A stretch of DNA of 34,795 nucleotides from Rhabdochlamydiaceae bacterium (GTDB lineage Bacteria > Chlamydiota > Chlamydiia > Chlamydiales > Rhabdochlamydiaceae): the NCBI GenBank assembly GCA_019745395.1, contig JAIETG010000010.1, positions 1 to 34,795 of the forward strand, given 5' to 3'. Positions 16,961 through 25,962 of this stretch are shown here, in pieces. Position 1 is the first letter of the stretch; every line of letters begins with the position of its first letter. The position numbers and the translations under genes were made by a program. Under the pieces are notes generated by a model that saw only the letters and a program-made list of their open reading frames with translations, was not told the origin of the DNA and made no database searches.

Positions 16961-17914
16961 ATGTCGATCGATTCTATACAAAGGCGCCCCCTTTCCCTTA
17001 CAGCTGCAACCATTCAAACTTCCCCCTCTTGGAAAGAAGCGCTTTTTATTTCATCAGTTGCGCTTGCCGCAATTGCTAGCTTTGCACAAATTTTAGTTGG
17101 ATCTTTTACAGTAGCTGCATTTTATGGTTTTTTAGGGTACGTATCTTATGTCGGGTATGAATCTACCAAAAGACTTCAACATGTTAAGAATCAAGAAGAG
17201 TACTACAGCACTTTGCAAGAAAATGCGGAAGAGCTCAAACAAGAGTGTCTATCTTTAAGGCAGGAAAGCTCTGCATTTCGCTTAGAAAATAAAAATATGG
17301 CCCAAAACAACCAAAACCTACAAAAACAGGTAGAAAACCTGCAAAGCAAGCTAAAGTCCATGGAAGATCTTCTGGTCAAGATCGATAGCTCTGCAACTCT
17401 TACTAAAGAACTTCTCATCTCTTGTATGGATGTCTCTGCTGACCAGAAAAAAACTGAGCAAAGAATCCATGTACTTCTCGATAAACTAGAAAAAACTTCT
17501 TTAGTCACAACTCAAAAAGAGATCGAAAAGCAGGTAAAGCAACTGGAAGGAACTTTAGTGTCCATGGAAAAACAGATTAAACAATTTTTCCTTCACGACA
17601 GCAGGGGTGCAGAGCTTCTCAAAGTCAAACAAGAGTTTTCCCGCACAAGCACAGATTTGGAAATGGTAAAAAAAGAGCTGGAAAAGGTGCAAAAAGAGCT
17701 TTCAGAAACAAGCGCCCGTTTAGATAAGACCTCTCGTGAAATAGAAGCGAAAATTCAAAAACTAAATGAACAAGAAAATAAACTGGCCCCCATCAAACAA
17801 CTGACTCCAATTGTCTTGAAATTCTTACAAAAACGAGAAATTCAGTCTAAACTTTCTGGAGAAGAGCAAGAGATGGCAGCTACCTTGCAAAAAAACTGGC
17901 CCACCTCTTTTTGA
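16961..17914 (+). CDS. IncA-like inclusion membrane protein candidate
   Basis: A 317-residue protein with the layout of chlamydial inclusion membrane proteins: a short polar N-terminus (1-24), a two-lobed hydrophobic region of about 40 residues (27-47 and 48-66, ending GYVSYVGYES), and a long coiled coil to about residue 300 (heptad-rich, for example LENKNMAQNNQNLQKQVENL). Inc proteins are exported by type III secretion into the vacuole membrane with both ends facing host cytosol; IncA-type coiled coils act in SNARE-like pairing. The short C-terminal part is less helical. AGGAGA at 16947-16952 sits 8 nt before the ATG. The topology is clear; the Inc assignment is inference, and a bacterial-membrane coiled-coil protein is the alternative. 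Confidence 0.7.
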   Translation: MSIDSIQRRPLSLTAATIQTSPSWKEALFISSVALAAIASFAQILVGSFTVAAFYGFLGYVSYVGYESTKRLQHVKNQEEYYSTLQENAEELKQECLSLRQESSAFRLENKNMAQNNQNLQKQVENLQSKLKSMEDLLVKIDSSATLTKELLISCMDVSADQKKTEQRIHVLLDKLEKTSLVTTQKEIEKQVKQLEGTLVSMEKQIKQFFLHDSRGAELLKVKQEFSRTSTDLEMVKKELEKVQKELSETSARLDKTSREIEAKIQKLNEQENKLAPIKQLTPIVLKFLQKREIQSKLSGEEQEMAATLQKNWPTSF

Positions 17915-17985
17915 AAATCATTGCAATCAATAAGAGGTTGTTTCAAAATCTCCCTTTTGCAATCACTCAGATTTTAAGGTAGAAC

Positions 17986-18549
17986 ATGGCACAAGTCAGC
18001 ACCAATGAATTTAAAGCAGGTCTTAAAGTAGAAATAGAGGGAGAACCCTACACCATCATTTCTAACGAGTTTGTCAAACCAGGTAAAGGAACACCTTTCA
18101 ATCGTGTTAAGGTCAAACATCTTATGTCAGGACGACTCATCGAAAAGACGTTCAAGTCCGGAGAGAAGTTAGACATAGCAGACGTGGAAGAAGTAAAGCT
18201 CCGTATGCTTTACAAAGAAGCCGATGGCGTCGTATTTATGGATGATACAACATTTGATCAAACGACCATACCACTGGCTATTCTCGAAGATAAAATGCAT
18301 TGGATCATGGAAGAAGTTCTTTACGACATTGTAATCTATAACGGCCAGCCTATAGATGTTCAAGCTCCTACTTTTATGGAAATGACTGTCACAGAAACAA
18401 CTCCTGGAGCGCGAGGAGACACCTCTGGAAGAGTTATGAAAGCTGCTACGACAGACAGTGGCGCCAAAATCCAAGTCCCTATTTTCGTTAATGAAGGGGA
18501 CAAAATTAAGGTAGATACAAGAACTGCAGTATATGTATCCAGAGTCTAG
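17986..18549 (+). CDS. efp: Translation elongation factor P
   Basis: Relieves ribosomes stalled on consecutive prolines. At 187 residues it has the three-domain size of EF-P. The modification loop reads PGKGTPF with Lys 34 at its tip, the residue beta-lysylated in the EpmA pathway. The domain III end (DTSGRVMKAATTDSGAKIQVP, GDKIKVDTRT) is typical. AAGG lies 8-9 nt before the ATG. Its 3' end overlaps epmA by 17 nt, placing substrate and modifying enzyme in one transcription unit. Confidence 0.97.
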   Translation: MAQVSTNEFKAGLKVEIEGEPYTIISNEFVKPGKGTPFNRVKVKHLMSGRLIEKTFKSGEKLDIADVEEVKLRMLYKEADGVVFMDDTTFDQTTIPLAILEDKMHWIMEEVLYDIVIYNGQPIDVQAPTFMEMTVTETTPGARGDTSGRVMKAATTDSGAKIQVPIFVNEGDKIKVDTRTAVYVSRV

Positions 18550-19477
18550 AATTCAAAATTTGAAAGATCGCGCTTACATGCTTAGTCAAGTGCGGTCTTT
18601 TTTTCGTTCAAAAAATGTCTTAGAAGTAGACACTCCCTTACTTAGCCATAGCGCCCCTATCGATGAACACATAGACATCATGTCTGTAGATTTACAAAAC
18701 ACGAAAGGATATTTGCATTCTTCTCCAGAATACGCGATGAAAAGACTCCTCTCTTTGGGTATCGGTGATATTTTCCAGCTAAGTCACGTCTTTCGCTTAG
18801 GCGAAATAGGAAGGTTGCACAATCCAGAATTTACCATGATTGAGTGGTATCGTACTCGCCTTTCTTTTGAAACTTTCATCGAAGAAACAGTTAGTCTCAT
18901 CCAATTGTTTTTAGGACCCTACCCGTATAAACATATTTCTTATCGAGAAGCTTTTCGTAAGTATGCTCATATAGACTATGTCCATGCCTCCGTCCAAGAT
19001 CTTTTGCAATGCGCAACTTCTCATGGGATCGATCTTTCCTCGCCAAGCAGTTGGGATTTCGACGCTCTTTTACAGCTTCTTATGGGAAGCGTCATCGAGC
19101 CCCATCTAGGACAAGAAGAAATTACAGTACTCGGAGACTACCCCTCCTCTCAAGCTGCTTTAGCTAAAACAGAGCAAAAAGGAGATGAAAAAGTCGCCAA
19201 GCGTTTTGAAATCTATTTCCAAGGAATAGAGCTGGCTAACGGCTATTTAGAGCTAACTGATGGCAAGGAACAAAGAACTCGTTTTTTACAATCCAATGAA
19301 AAACGACAAAAAGCCGGTAAAGAGTCTCTTCCAATCGACGAGCACTTCCTTGAGGCCTTAGAAAAAGGATTTCCCGAATGCTGCGGGGTGGCCGTTGGAT
19401 TTGATCGCCTGCTCATGCTCAAACAAAAAGCCTCATCCTTAAAAGAAATTCTTCCTTTTTCTTGGGACGAAATTTAA
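18533..19477 (+). CDS. epmA: EF-P--(R)-beta-lysine ligase (EpmA/PoxA/GenX)
   Basis: Class II lysyl-tRNA-synthetase-like enzyme without the N-terminal anticodon-binding domain; it attaches (R)-beta-lysine to Lys 34 of EF-P using ATP. The 314 residues carry the family marks: LEVDTPLLSHSAPIDEHID, the class II motif 2 region FRLGEIGRLHNPEFTMIEWY, ELANGYLELTD, and motif 3 near GVAVGFDRLLML. The start at 18533 lies within the end of efp (different frame), so translational coupling is likely. The partner aminomutase EpmB, which makes beta-lysine, is not in this window. Confidence 0.93.
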   Translation: MYPESRIQNLKDRAYMLSQVRSFFRSKNVLEVDTPLLSHSAPIDEHIDIMSVDLQNTKGYLHSSPEYAMKRLLSLGIGDIFQLSHVFRLGEIGRLHNPEFTMIEWYRTRLSFETFIEETVSLIQLFLGPYPYKHISYREAFRKYAHIDYVHASVQDLLQCATSHGIDLSSPSSWDFDALLQLLMGSVIEPHLGQEEITVLGDYPSSQAALAKTEQKGDEKVAKRFEIYFQGIELANGYLELTDGKEQRTRFLQSNEKRQKAGKESLPIDEHFLEALEKGFPECCGVAVGFDRLLMLKQKASSLKEILPFSWDEI

Positions 19478-19498
19478 GTAAATGTGTAGTATGAACCC

Positions 19499-21058
19499 AT
19501 GATAAGACCACTTTTTTTTGCCTCTATATTCTCTTTTGTTTCCTTGATAGGCAATGCCCCTTTTGAGAGCTGCCCTCCAGCTTACATTTCCTCTTTGTAT
19601 CACTCTTTAGACCCTCTTTCTATTGTACAAAATCTTTCCTTCTATGAGCTTTATCCCCAGTCTCAAGAGGGCAAGTTAGCCCTAAAAAAAGCTTGGAGCC
19701 TTCTTTGTGAAGACGAATCTTTACAAGAAAATTGCCCTTTGACACTCCCCAAACTCGATCTAGAAGCTATCATAGCCTTAGTTACGAAAGAGCCTTCTGA
19801 TAAACCCACGGATTTATCAGAAGCTCAACTGCAAATCATGGACCGCATAGGATCTAAACTTGCGAACCGTTCTCTACAAGGCTCCAAAGCATGGTCTCAA
19901 AAAGAAGTACTAGCTCTCCCCTCCGAAGAAGTCGATCTTGGGAGAGCTCTTTTAATCTGTCAATTTGAAGAAGATCCAGACTACAAAAAAAAGATCTTAC
20001 AATATGAAGCGAGCTTAGATCTCATGGCCCTTCAGATCAAAAAAAGATTAAAACAAAATGCATCCCACGAAGAACTAATCGAACAGATCAATCGCTTTAT
20101 CTTCCAAGAAATGGGATTTCGATTTCCTCCTCACTCTATTCACGTCAAAGATATTGACCTATATACGTTCCTTCCCTCAGTCTTAGACAGCCGTTTAGGG
20201 GTCTGTCTCGGGGTGTCTGTACTCTATCTTTGCTTAGCTCAAAGATTAGATCTTCCCTTAGAGATTATCACACCTCCAGGTCATATTTATTTACGCTATC
20301 CATCTTCGGATGGGACTCTAAACATCGAAACCACGGCTCGAGGCATACACCTTCCCTCCGACGTCTATTTAGGGATCAACACACGTCACCTTGAAACTCG
20401 CACCATGAAAGAAGTAATCGGGTGGTCTTTTTGTAACCAAGCATCTGTCAGTTGGGGGAAAAAAGACTATGAAACCACGGTTAAAATCTACGAAAAGGCC
20501 CTTCCTTATATACCGAACGATCCGCTCCTCCCTATGTTTTTAGGGTTCAACTATCTTTTCATCGGCAAGAAAAAAGAGGGGAAAAAGCTCTTACAATCAT
20601 TTAATCCCTTACTGGATCACGCCGTTTCTCCTGAGACGATGACAGTGGATTATTTGGAAGGAAGAGTCAACATAGATGGACTTAAAGCTATTTTCACCCA
20701 TGTAGATGAAAACAGAACCTCTATCTTAGAAAAGCAAGCAGAGCTACAAAAGATTGTCAAAAAGTTCCCAAGATTTCGGGCAGGAATTTTACAATTAGCT
20801 ACCACATCTTTACAGCTGGGGAGAACCGCAGAAGCTTTAGAGACTTTGTCTTCTTATCATGCTATAGATCCCAACGACGCTACGGTAGAATACTACCTTG
20901 CAGCCCTTTCTTTAGATCGCCTAGATTACCTTAAAGCTTGGGAGCATGTAAAAAAAGCAGAAACACTCACCCAAAGTAGAAACCACAAGCCCAAAGCACT
21001 CAAAGCACTTAAGGCTGAAATAAGAAAATCTTGCCCAGATCCCCACCCTTCAGTATAA
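19499..21058 (+). CDS. Exported SirB1-type transglutaminase-like protein with TPR repeats
   Basis: A 519-residue protein. The N-terminus is hydrophobic (residues 1-20), then polar, consistent with a signal peptide. Residues 225-300 fit the SirB1/transglutaminase-like core: VLDSRLGVCLGVSVLYL with Cys 236, then PPGHIYLRY with His 262 and NIETTARG. The Cys at the position where many SirB1 relatives lack one suggests a working catalytic site, but no reaction is established. From about residue 310, tetratricopeptide-like helices (KDYETTVKIYEKALPYIPND, GRTAEALETLSSYHAIDPND) suggest protein binding. It begins 21 nt after epmA with no clear ribosome binding site, so it probably belongs to the efp transcription unit. 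Confidence 0.8.
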   Translation: MIRPLFFASIFSFVSLIGNAPFESCPPAYISSLYHSLDPLSIVQNLSFYELYPQSQEGKLALKKAWSLLCEDESLQENCPLTLPKLDLEAIIALVTKEPSDKPTDLSEAQLQIMDRIGSKLANRSLQGSKAWSQKEVLALPSEEVDLGRALLICQFEEDPDYKKKILQYEASLDLMALQIKKRLKQNASHEELIEQINRFIFQEMGFRFPPHSIHVKDIDLYTFLPSVLDSRLGVCLGVSVLYLCLAQRLDLPLEIITPPGHIYLRYPSSDGTLNIETTARGIHLPSDVYLGINTRHLETRTMKEVIGWSFCNQASVSWGKKDYETTVKIYEKALPYIPNDPLLPMFLGFNYLFIGKKKEGKKLLQSFNPLLDHAVSPETMTVDYLEGRVNIDGLKAIFTHVDENRTSILEKQAELQKIVKKFPRFRAGILQLATTSLQLGRTAEALETLSSYHAIDPNDATVEYYLAALSLDRLDYLKAWEHVKKAETLTQSRNHKPKALKALKAEIRKSCPDPHPSV

Positions 21059-21080
21059 GGAAAAGAAACAAGGGATCTTT

Positions 21081-21515
21081 ATGAAAATACGATATTGTGT
21101 AGCGCTGTGTTTAATTTGTACAAGCTCGATTTTTTCCATAGACCTCGATTCCATGATGTCACAAAAAGATAAAAAAAGCACAGGCTATGGTGATTTAACA
21201 TCGGAACAGAAAACACACCTTAATCAATGGATTTCTGAGCATTTTGTCCTCCCTCCAGATACCATAGGAAACTCTCCCCTTTCTTTAAACATTAACATTC
21301 AAAACGGGCGAGAGCTTATATTAAGCGATGGATCTCATTTTGAAGTTGCTCCTGAAGATCAAAAAATCAGCAGCCTCTGGCTGACTCCTTTTCCTCTTGA
21401 GATCACTCCTAGGGATTCTAAACAATATCCTTACTCGATACTCAACCTCACCACAAAAGAAATGGTCAAAGCAAGAGCAGTTACTCCTGTAAAACAGACT
21501 CCTATCGTAAAATAG
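21081..21515 (+). CDS. Small exported protein of unknown function
   Basis: A 144-residue protein with a clear signal peptide (MKIRYCVALCLICTSSIFS, cleavage likely near residue 19). The mature part has no motif I recognise; it includes a polar helix (LTSEQKTHLNQWISEHF) and beta-rich stretches (NINIQNGRELILSDGSHFEV). AAGGGATC lies upstream of the ATG at normal spacing. It follows the TPR gene by 22 nt and ends before a strong hairpin, so it closes the efp-epmA transcription unit. Probably periplasmic or a type III/Sec-exported accessory protein; the function is unknown. Confidence 0.7.
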   Translation: MKIRYCVALCLICTSSIFSIDLDSMMSQKDKKSTGYGDLTSEQKTHLNQWISEHFVLPPDTIGNSPLSLNINIQNGRELILSDGSHFEVAPEDQKISSLWLTPFPLEITPRDSKQYPYSILNLTTKEMVKARAVTPVKQTPIVK

Positions 21516-21556
21516 TTCAATCGGGCTTATTTTGACTACAAAAAATCAGAATGTAA

Positions 21557-21579
21557 AAGAGCCACACAAGGTGGCTCTT
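21557..21579. terminator. Bidirectional terminator between convergent genes
   Basis: AAGAGCCAC (21557-21565) pairs perfectly with GTGGCTCTT (21571-21579), 5-nt loop. Read on the - strand it is followed by a short T run, so it best terminates the 5'-nucleotidase gene, while also closing the rightward operon. Confidence 0.75.
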
Positions 21580-21584
21580 AATCC

Positions 21585-23117
21585 CTAATGATCGAAGTTC
21601 GTGGAGTCTAAGTTTTTCTGATCTCCTAAAACCCGAATTCGACCATCTATTGGGCTCTGAATCACAGCCATTGTCTTAATATAATCTGAGACAGTGTCAA
21701 CTAAGCTAATCTGCTTAAGCGGGCTTAAAAGGACTTTCCCCTCTTTAAACATCGAATACCCATCCCCTCCGTTGAACATATAATTTATCGTTGCAACGCG
21801 ATAGTTTTTGCGAAGATCTAAAGGCTCTCCTTGAACGAAGACTGATCGAACGCGATTTCCAGGAGGTTGTGTTATATCATAAGCAAATTGCATTCCTGAT
21901 ACTTGAGGAAAGCGTCCCGCCTTTCCCTCCACTTGAGAAACTCCATTTTCCAAAGCTTCCAAGATCGCTTTTCCCGAAACTTGTACCATCACATTGATGC
22001 TACCAAAAGGAAGCTCGATCAAAAGATCCTTTAAGCTAATGGACTGCCCGGGCTCATAGAACCTCCCCCCTCGAATAGTTCCCCCAGTTAAGATCGCCAG
22101 GTCTGCGCCACAAGAAACTCTCAAGGCATCGGCCATTAAATTGCCGATCTCTGTTTCTTTAGATCGGACATTTGTATATAAACTATTACAACGCATTCCC
22201 ATCTCACCAATAGGATCTTCTGTAATTGTCCGCAGATGCAATTGCAGATTATCAACTGTTGCTGCAACTTCTGGATGCCTCGCCTTCCCCTTATTTAAAA
22301 TTACATTCCAAGAAGGAAATACATCGACATGCCCGGTTTTATCATCTTTTTCCAAAATAAGATCTAAGCGCACAAGATAATAGGCGTTTTGCCCTGACTT
22401 ATGGATAAATGTATGGTCATCGTACCAGGTGATAGGATCATGATCGTGCCCTCCTAAAATCACATGGATATCTGGCACTTCTGCAGCAAGCTGCCGATCT
22501 TCTGCCATCAAAAGATGCGTCAAAGCTACAATAACTTCTGCTCCCTGTTCTTTAAGCTCCTTGATCATTCTCTCTGAAGTGTAGACTAAGGGAGAAAAAC
22601 ACACTTTTTTTTCTGTAGAAGAAAGCTCTGGGGTCTCTACGGTAATAAGACCAAACATCCCAACTTTAATTCCGTCTACATCAAAAATCATCGTTTGCTG
22701 AGAACCGGTAAAAGGATCTCCATCAAGTCCCAAGGCATTTGCTGCAAGCCAGGGAAAGCGAGATTCTTGCACCCTTTTCAGCATTTCAGCAGGTCCAAAG
22801 TCAAATTCATGATTGCCAACGGAAACAACATCTACTCCCATCTGATTGAAAAGATCGATGCGATGAGCTCCTTTATCAAATACAGATAGAATACAGGGAG
22901 ATAAAAAATCTCCATTGACCGTTGTGATGCTATATTCTGATTTTTTCCTTTCCTCTTCGAGCAGAGTCATCATTTCTGCAAAGCCTCCCCGGCCTCTGGG
23001 ATCTGCAACTATTTCATACACATCGTTAAAGCTCAAAATTGTAAAAGTCGCCGTTTTAGCGCAGATTGCATTTTGGACACCTAGAGCGAACATCCCCATA
23101 AAAATCCATCGTTTCAT
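21585..23117 (-). CDS. Exported 5'-nucleotidase-like metallophosphatase
   Basis: A 510-residue member of the UshA/5'-nucleotidase family, which dephosphorylates extracellular nucleotides or related substrates. Signal peptide at 1-20 (ending AICA). Two-metal site motifs follow in order: FNDVYEI, NGDFLSP, GNHEFD, ALTHL, GGHDHD. The C-terminal substrate domain shows NLMADALR, LTGGTIRGGRF and FNGGDGYSMF, the last with the aromatic residues that stack on the base. The first motif has Tyr where classical UshA has His (ND-x-H), a variant found in a branch common in eukaryotes, so substrate or metal use may differ. AGAGG precedes the ATG by 6 nt. It is divergent from clpB. Confidence 0.88.
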   Translation of the reverse strand: MKRWIFMGMFALGVQNAICAKTATFTILSFNDVYEIVADPRGRGGFAEMMTLLEEERKKSEYSITTVNGDFLSPCILSVFDKGAHRIDLFNQMGVDVVSVGNHEFDFGPAEMLKRVQESRFPWLAANALGLDGDPFTGSQQTMIFDVDGIKVGMFGLITVETPELSSTEKKVCFSPLVYTSERMIKELKEQGAEVIVALTHLLMAEDRQLAAEVPDIHVILGGHDHDPITWYDDHTFIHKSGQNAYYLVRLDLILEKDDKTGHVDVFPSWNVILNKGKARHPEVAATVDNLQLHLRTITEDPIGEMGMRCNSLYTNVRSKETEIGNLMADALRVSCGADLAILTGGTIRGGRFYEPGQSISLKDLLIELPFGSINVMVQVSGKAILEALENGVSQVEGKAGRFPQVSGMQFAYDITQPPGNRVRSVFVQGEPLDLRKNYRVATINYMFNGGDGYSMFKEGKVLLSPLKQISLVDTVSDYIKTMAVIQSPIDGRIRVLGDQKNLDSTNFDH

Positions 23118-23206
23118 AAATGCCTCTTTGTCCTGTTAGAAGTGAAGAAATGAAAAAATATCTCGGAACTCTATTGGATAGCAAGAAAAAATTCACATAT
23201 ATTTCT

Positions 23207-23236
23207 CTTGAATTTTCAAGGAATTCAGGCTAGAAT
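23207..23236 (+). promoter_or_regulatory. clpB promoter with palindromic -35 region
   Basis: TTGAAT at 23208-23213, a 17-bp spacer and TAGAAT at 23231-23236 (5 of 6 to -10) give a start near 23243 and a leader of about 29 nt that includes the ribosome binding site. The -35 lies in the palindrome CTTGAATTTTCAAG (23207-23220). No CIRCE element is seen. Confidence 0.45.
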
Positions 23237-23271
23237 TCTCGTATGGTTCGAGTGTATAATGTGGAGAATTT

Positions 23272-25890
23272 ATGAAACCCCAATTTACAGATTCGGTTGC
23301 TGAAGCTTTGCAAGCAGCATACCTGCTTGCTGAGGAAAAAAAACAAACAGAACTTACAGAAAGCCATCTTCTTACAGCTCTTCTTGCAGATCCGGAAGGC
23401 TATTTTTGTACATTGATCCGCTCATTAAATCTTTCAGCGGACACTTTAAAGCAATATGTGCAAAAGGCAGTAGACTCTGCTGCTACTTTTACCTCCTCAC
23501 CCCAGCCCCCCGTTCCTTCTAGAGGATTAGAGCAAAGAATATCAGAGGCTCAAGAGCTTGCTAAACAGTGGAAAGACACATATATTAGTGCAGACCATCT
23601 ATTCTATGTGTTTTGGAAATCGGAAGCTTCCCCTTTTGCTTCCTGGAAACGCTCCGAAAAAAATGCATCATCTTTATCTTTATCAACTATTGAAAAACAG
23701 ATCCAGCAACTACGAGGAGGATCCTCTATGGATTCAGCTTCTGCCGAACAAAATGTACAAGTCTTGGAAAAATACTGCAAAAACCTAACACAACTTGGAA
23801 AGCTTGGAAAACTCGATCCGGTCATCGGAAGAGATGAAGAAATTAGGCGTACTATGCAGGTTCTTGGAAGAAGAACAAAAAACAATCCCCTCCTCATTGG
23901 AGATCCTGGAGTTGGAAAAACTGCTATCGCAGAAGGTCTTGCCATCCGTATCGTTCAAGGAGATGTTCCTGATTCCTTAAAAAACAAACAGCTACTGGTA
24001 TTAGATATGGGAAGCCTCATTGCTGGCACCAAATATCGAGGAGAGTTTGAAGAGCGGATCAAGGGAATTTTAAAAGAAGTAGAAAAAAGCGAAGGCAACA
24101 TCCTGCTTTTCATCGATGAAATACACACACTAGTCGGCGCAGGAGCGACAGAAGGGGCTATGGATGCAGCCAACCTTTTAAAACCAGCTCTCGCTCGAGG
24201 TACTCTACATTGCATCGGGGCTACGACTCTTAACGAGTACCGAAAATATATCGAAAAGGATCCTGCATTAGAAAGAAGATTTCAAAACGTTTTAATCGAA
24301 GAACCGTCTTTAGAAGACACTATTCGTATTTTACGGGGTCTTAAAGAACGCTACGAGATCTATCATGGAGTACATATTAAAGAAGATGCGCTCCATGCAG
24401 CGGTCTTTTTATCTAATCGCTACATTACCGATCGATTTTTACCAGATAAAGCCATCGATCTAATGGATGAAGCTGCAAGTATGATCCGCCTACAAATTGG
24501 AAGCCTTCCTTTACCTATAGATGTAAAGGAAAGAGAGCTAAGTTATGCCATTGTCAAACAGGAAGGACTGCGCAAGGAAGATTCTGAAGCGTCTCGGGCA
24601 GAAATGACCAAGCTTGCTCAGCAAATCAATACGCTTAAAGAAGAACTTGCAACCTTAAAAGAACGATGGAACCAAGAAAAAAAAGGCATAGAAAAGGTCA
24701 AAGAAAAGAAAAACAAGCTTGAACAGCTCAAATTCCAAGAAGAAGAAGCTGAAAGAGCCTCCGACTACAATAAAGTAGCAGAGATCCGCTATAGCGCTCT
24801 TCCCAAAGTTAAAGAAGAAATTGAAGAGGCGCAATCTTCTTTAGATAAACTTCCTTCTCGTCTTTTACAAGAAGAAGTGGATGCCAATTTAATCGCTCAT
24901 ATCGTTTCTAAGTGGACTGGCGTGCCAGTAGAAAAAATGTTAGAAGGAGAAGCTCAAAAGCTTCTGCACCTAGAACAAAGTCTTTCTCACTTTGTTGTAG
25001 GACAACCCTTTGCTATAAAAGCAGTTTGCGAGGCAATCCGCAGGTCCAGATCTGGGCTCAGCGACCCTTCTCGCCCCTTGGGAACGTTCCTATTTGTTGG
25101 GCCAACTGGAGTGGGAAAAACGGAACTTGCTAAAGCTTTAGCCTACCTACTTTTTAACCAAGAAGAAACCCTTCTTCGTATCGATATGTCCGAATATATG
25201 GAAAAGCACTCCGTTTCTAAACTGATCGGATCTCCTCCAGGATATGTAGGCTATGAAGAAGGAGGACAGCTCACAGAAGCTCTGCGTCGCAGACCCTACT
25301 CCGTAGTTTTATTGGATGAAATTGAAAAAGCTCACTACGACGTACAAAACCTGCTTTTACAGGTTTTTGATGACGGAAGGCTAACAGATAGCAAAGGCAG
25401 AACAGTCAACTGTAAAAATGCTCTTTTTATCATGACTTCAAACTTAGGATCTGATGTGCTTTTAGAAAAGCTTCGCTCCCGAAACACGGAAACTTCTAAG
25501 GAATGGATTTTAGATATTTTAGAGCCGATCTTAAAGTCTCATTTTAGGCCTGAGTTTTTAAATCGTATCGATGAGATCCTCCCCTTCATTCCCCTAGAGC
25601 AAAAAGACATGAAAGACATCGCTATCTTGCAACTAGAAAAAGTACAAACACGTATTTCCGAAAAAAACATTACTCTTTCTTGGGAAGACTCTGTAGCAAT
25701 GTATCTGGCTGAAAAAGGATATGATCCCTCTTTCGGAGCAAGACCTTTAAAAAGGCTGATTCAGCAAGAGATTGTAAACCTACTTTCTACTCTAGTATTA
25801 CAAGGGACCTTGAAATCAGGTCACTCTATTTGTCTGAAAGTCAGCGCTACTCAAGGGAAACAATCAATTGGATACGCTCTTTTGTCTTGA
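23272..25890 (+). CDS. clpB: ATP-dependent protein disaggregase ClpB
   Basis: Hexameric cytoplasmic AAA+ chaperone that threads aggregated proteins with DnaK/DnaJ. The 872 residues show the full layout: N-domain ([20 protein letters not shown]), first AAA module with Walker A GDPGVGKT (210-217) and [12 protein letters not shown], the coiled-coil middle domain (about 400-520), which distinguishes ClpB from ClpA/ClpC, and the second AAA module with GPTGVGKT (610-617), [18 protein letters not shown], and the C-terminal [11 protein letters not shown]. No IGF-type ClpP-binding loop is apparent. GGAGA at 23262-23266 sits 5 nt before the ATG. Confidence 0.97.
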   Translation: MKPQFTDSVAEALQAAYLLAEEKKQTELTESHLLTALLADPEGYFCTLIRSLNLSADTLKQYVQKAVDSAATFTSSPQPPVPSRGLEQRISEAQELAKQWKDTYISADHLFYVFWKSEASPFASWKRSEKNASSLSLSTIEKQIQQLRGGSSMDSASAEQNVQVLEKYCKNLTQLGKLGKLDPVIGRDEEIRRTMQVLGRRTKNNPLLIGDPGVGKTAIAEGLAIRIVQGDVPDSLKNKQLLVLDMGSLIAGTKYRGEFEERIKGILKEVEKSEGNILLFIDEIHTLVGAGATEGAMDAANLLKPALARGTLHCIGATTLNEYRKYIEKDPALERRFQNVLIEEPSLEDTIRILRGLKERYEIYHGVHIKEDALHAAVFLSNRYITDRFLPDKAIDLMDEAASMIRLQIGSLPLPIDVKERELSYAIVKQEGLRKEDSEASRAEMTKLAQQINTLKEELATLKERWNQEKKGIEKVKEKKNKLEQLKFQEEEAERASDYNKVAEIRYSALPKVKEEIEEAQSSLDKLPSRLLQEEVDANLIAHIVSKWTGVPVEKMLEGEAQKLLHLEQSLSHFVVGQPFAIKAVCEAIRRSRSGLSDPSRPLGTFLFVGPTGVGKTELAKALAYLLFNQEETLLRIDMSEYMEKHSVSKLIGSPPGYVGYEEGGQLTEALRRRPYSVVLLDEIEKAHYDVQNLLLQVFDDGRLTDSKGRTVNCKNALFIMTSNLGSDVLLEKLRSRNTETSKEWILDILEPILKSHFRPEFLNRIDEILPFIPLEQKDMKDIAILQLEKVQTRISEKNITLSWEDSVAMYLAEKGYDPSFGARPLKRLIQQEIVNLLSTLVLQGTLKSGHSICLKVSATQGKQSIGYALLS

Positions 25891-25907
25891 GCTTATAATA
25901 ACAGGAC

Positions 25908-25942
25908 CATACTCCGATTTTTCTCGATAAAATCGGAGTATG
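25908..25942. terminator. 14-bp hairpin, bidirectional terminator
   Basis: CATACTCCGATTTT (25908-25921) pairs perfectly with 25929-25942 around a 7-nt loop. It sits between the convergent clpB and kinase-like genes, 17 nt after the clpB stop and 20 nt past the other stop, so it probably serves both. Confidence 0.7.
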
Positions 25943-25962
25943 CTCTGGTTAAAACAAATAAC

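Noticed and set aside
23255-23260. Perfect TATAAT before clpB as -10 element
   Set aside because: Transcription would start after the ribosome binding site at 23262-23266, giving an almost leaderless message; the upstream TTGAAT/TAGAAT pair fits better.
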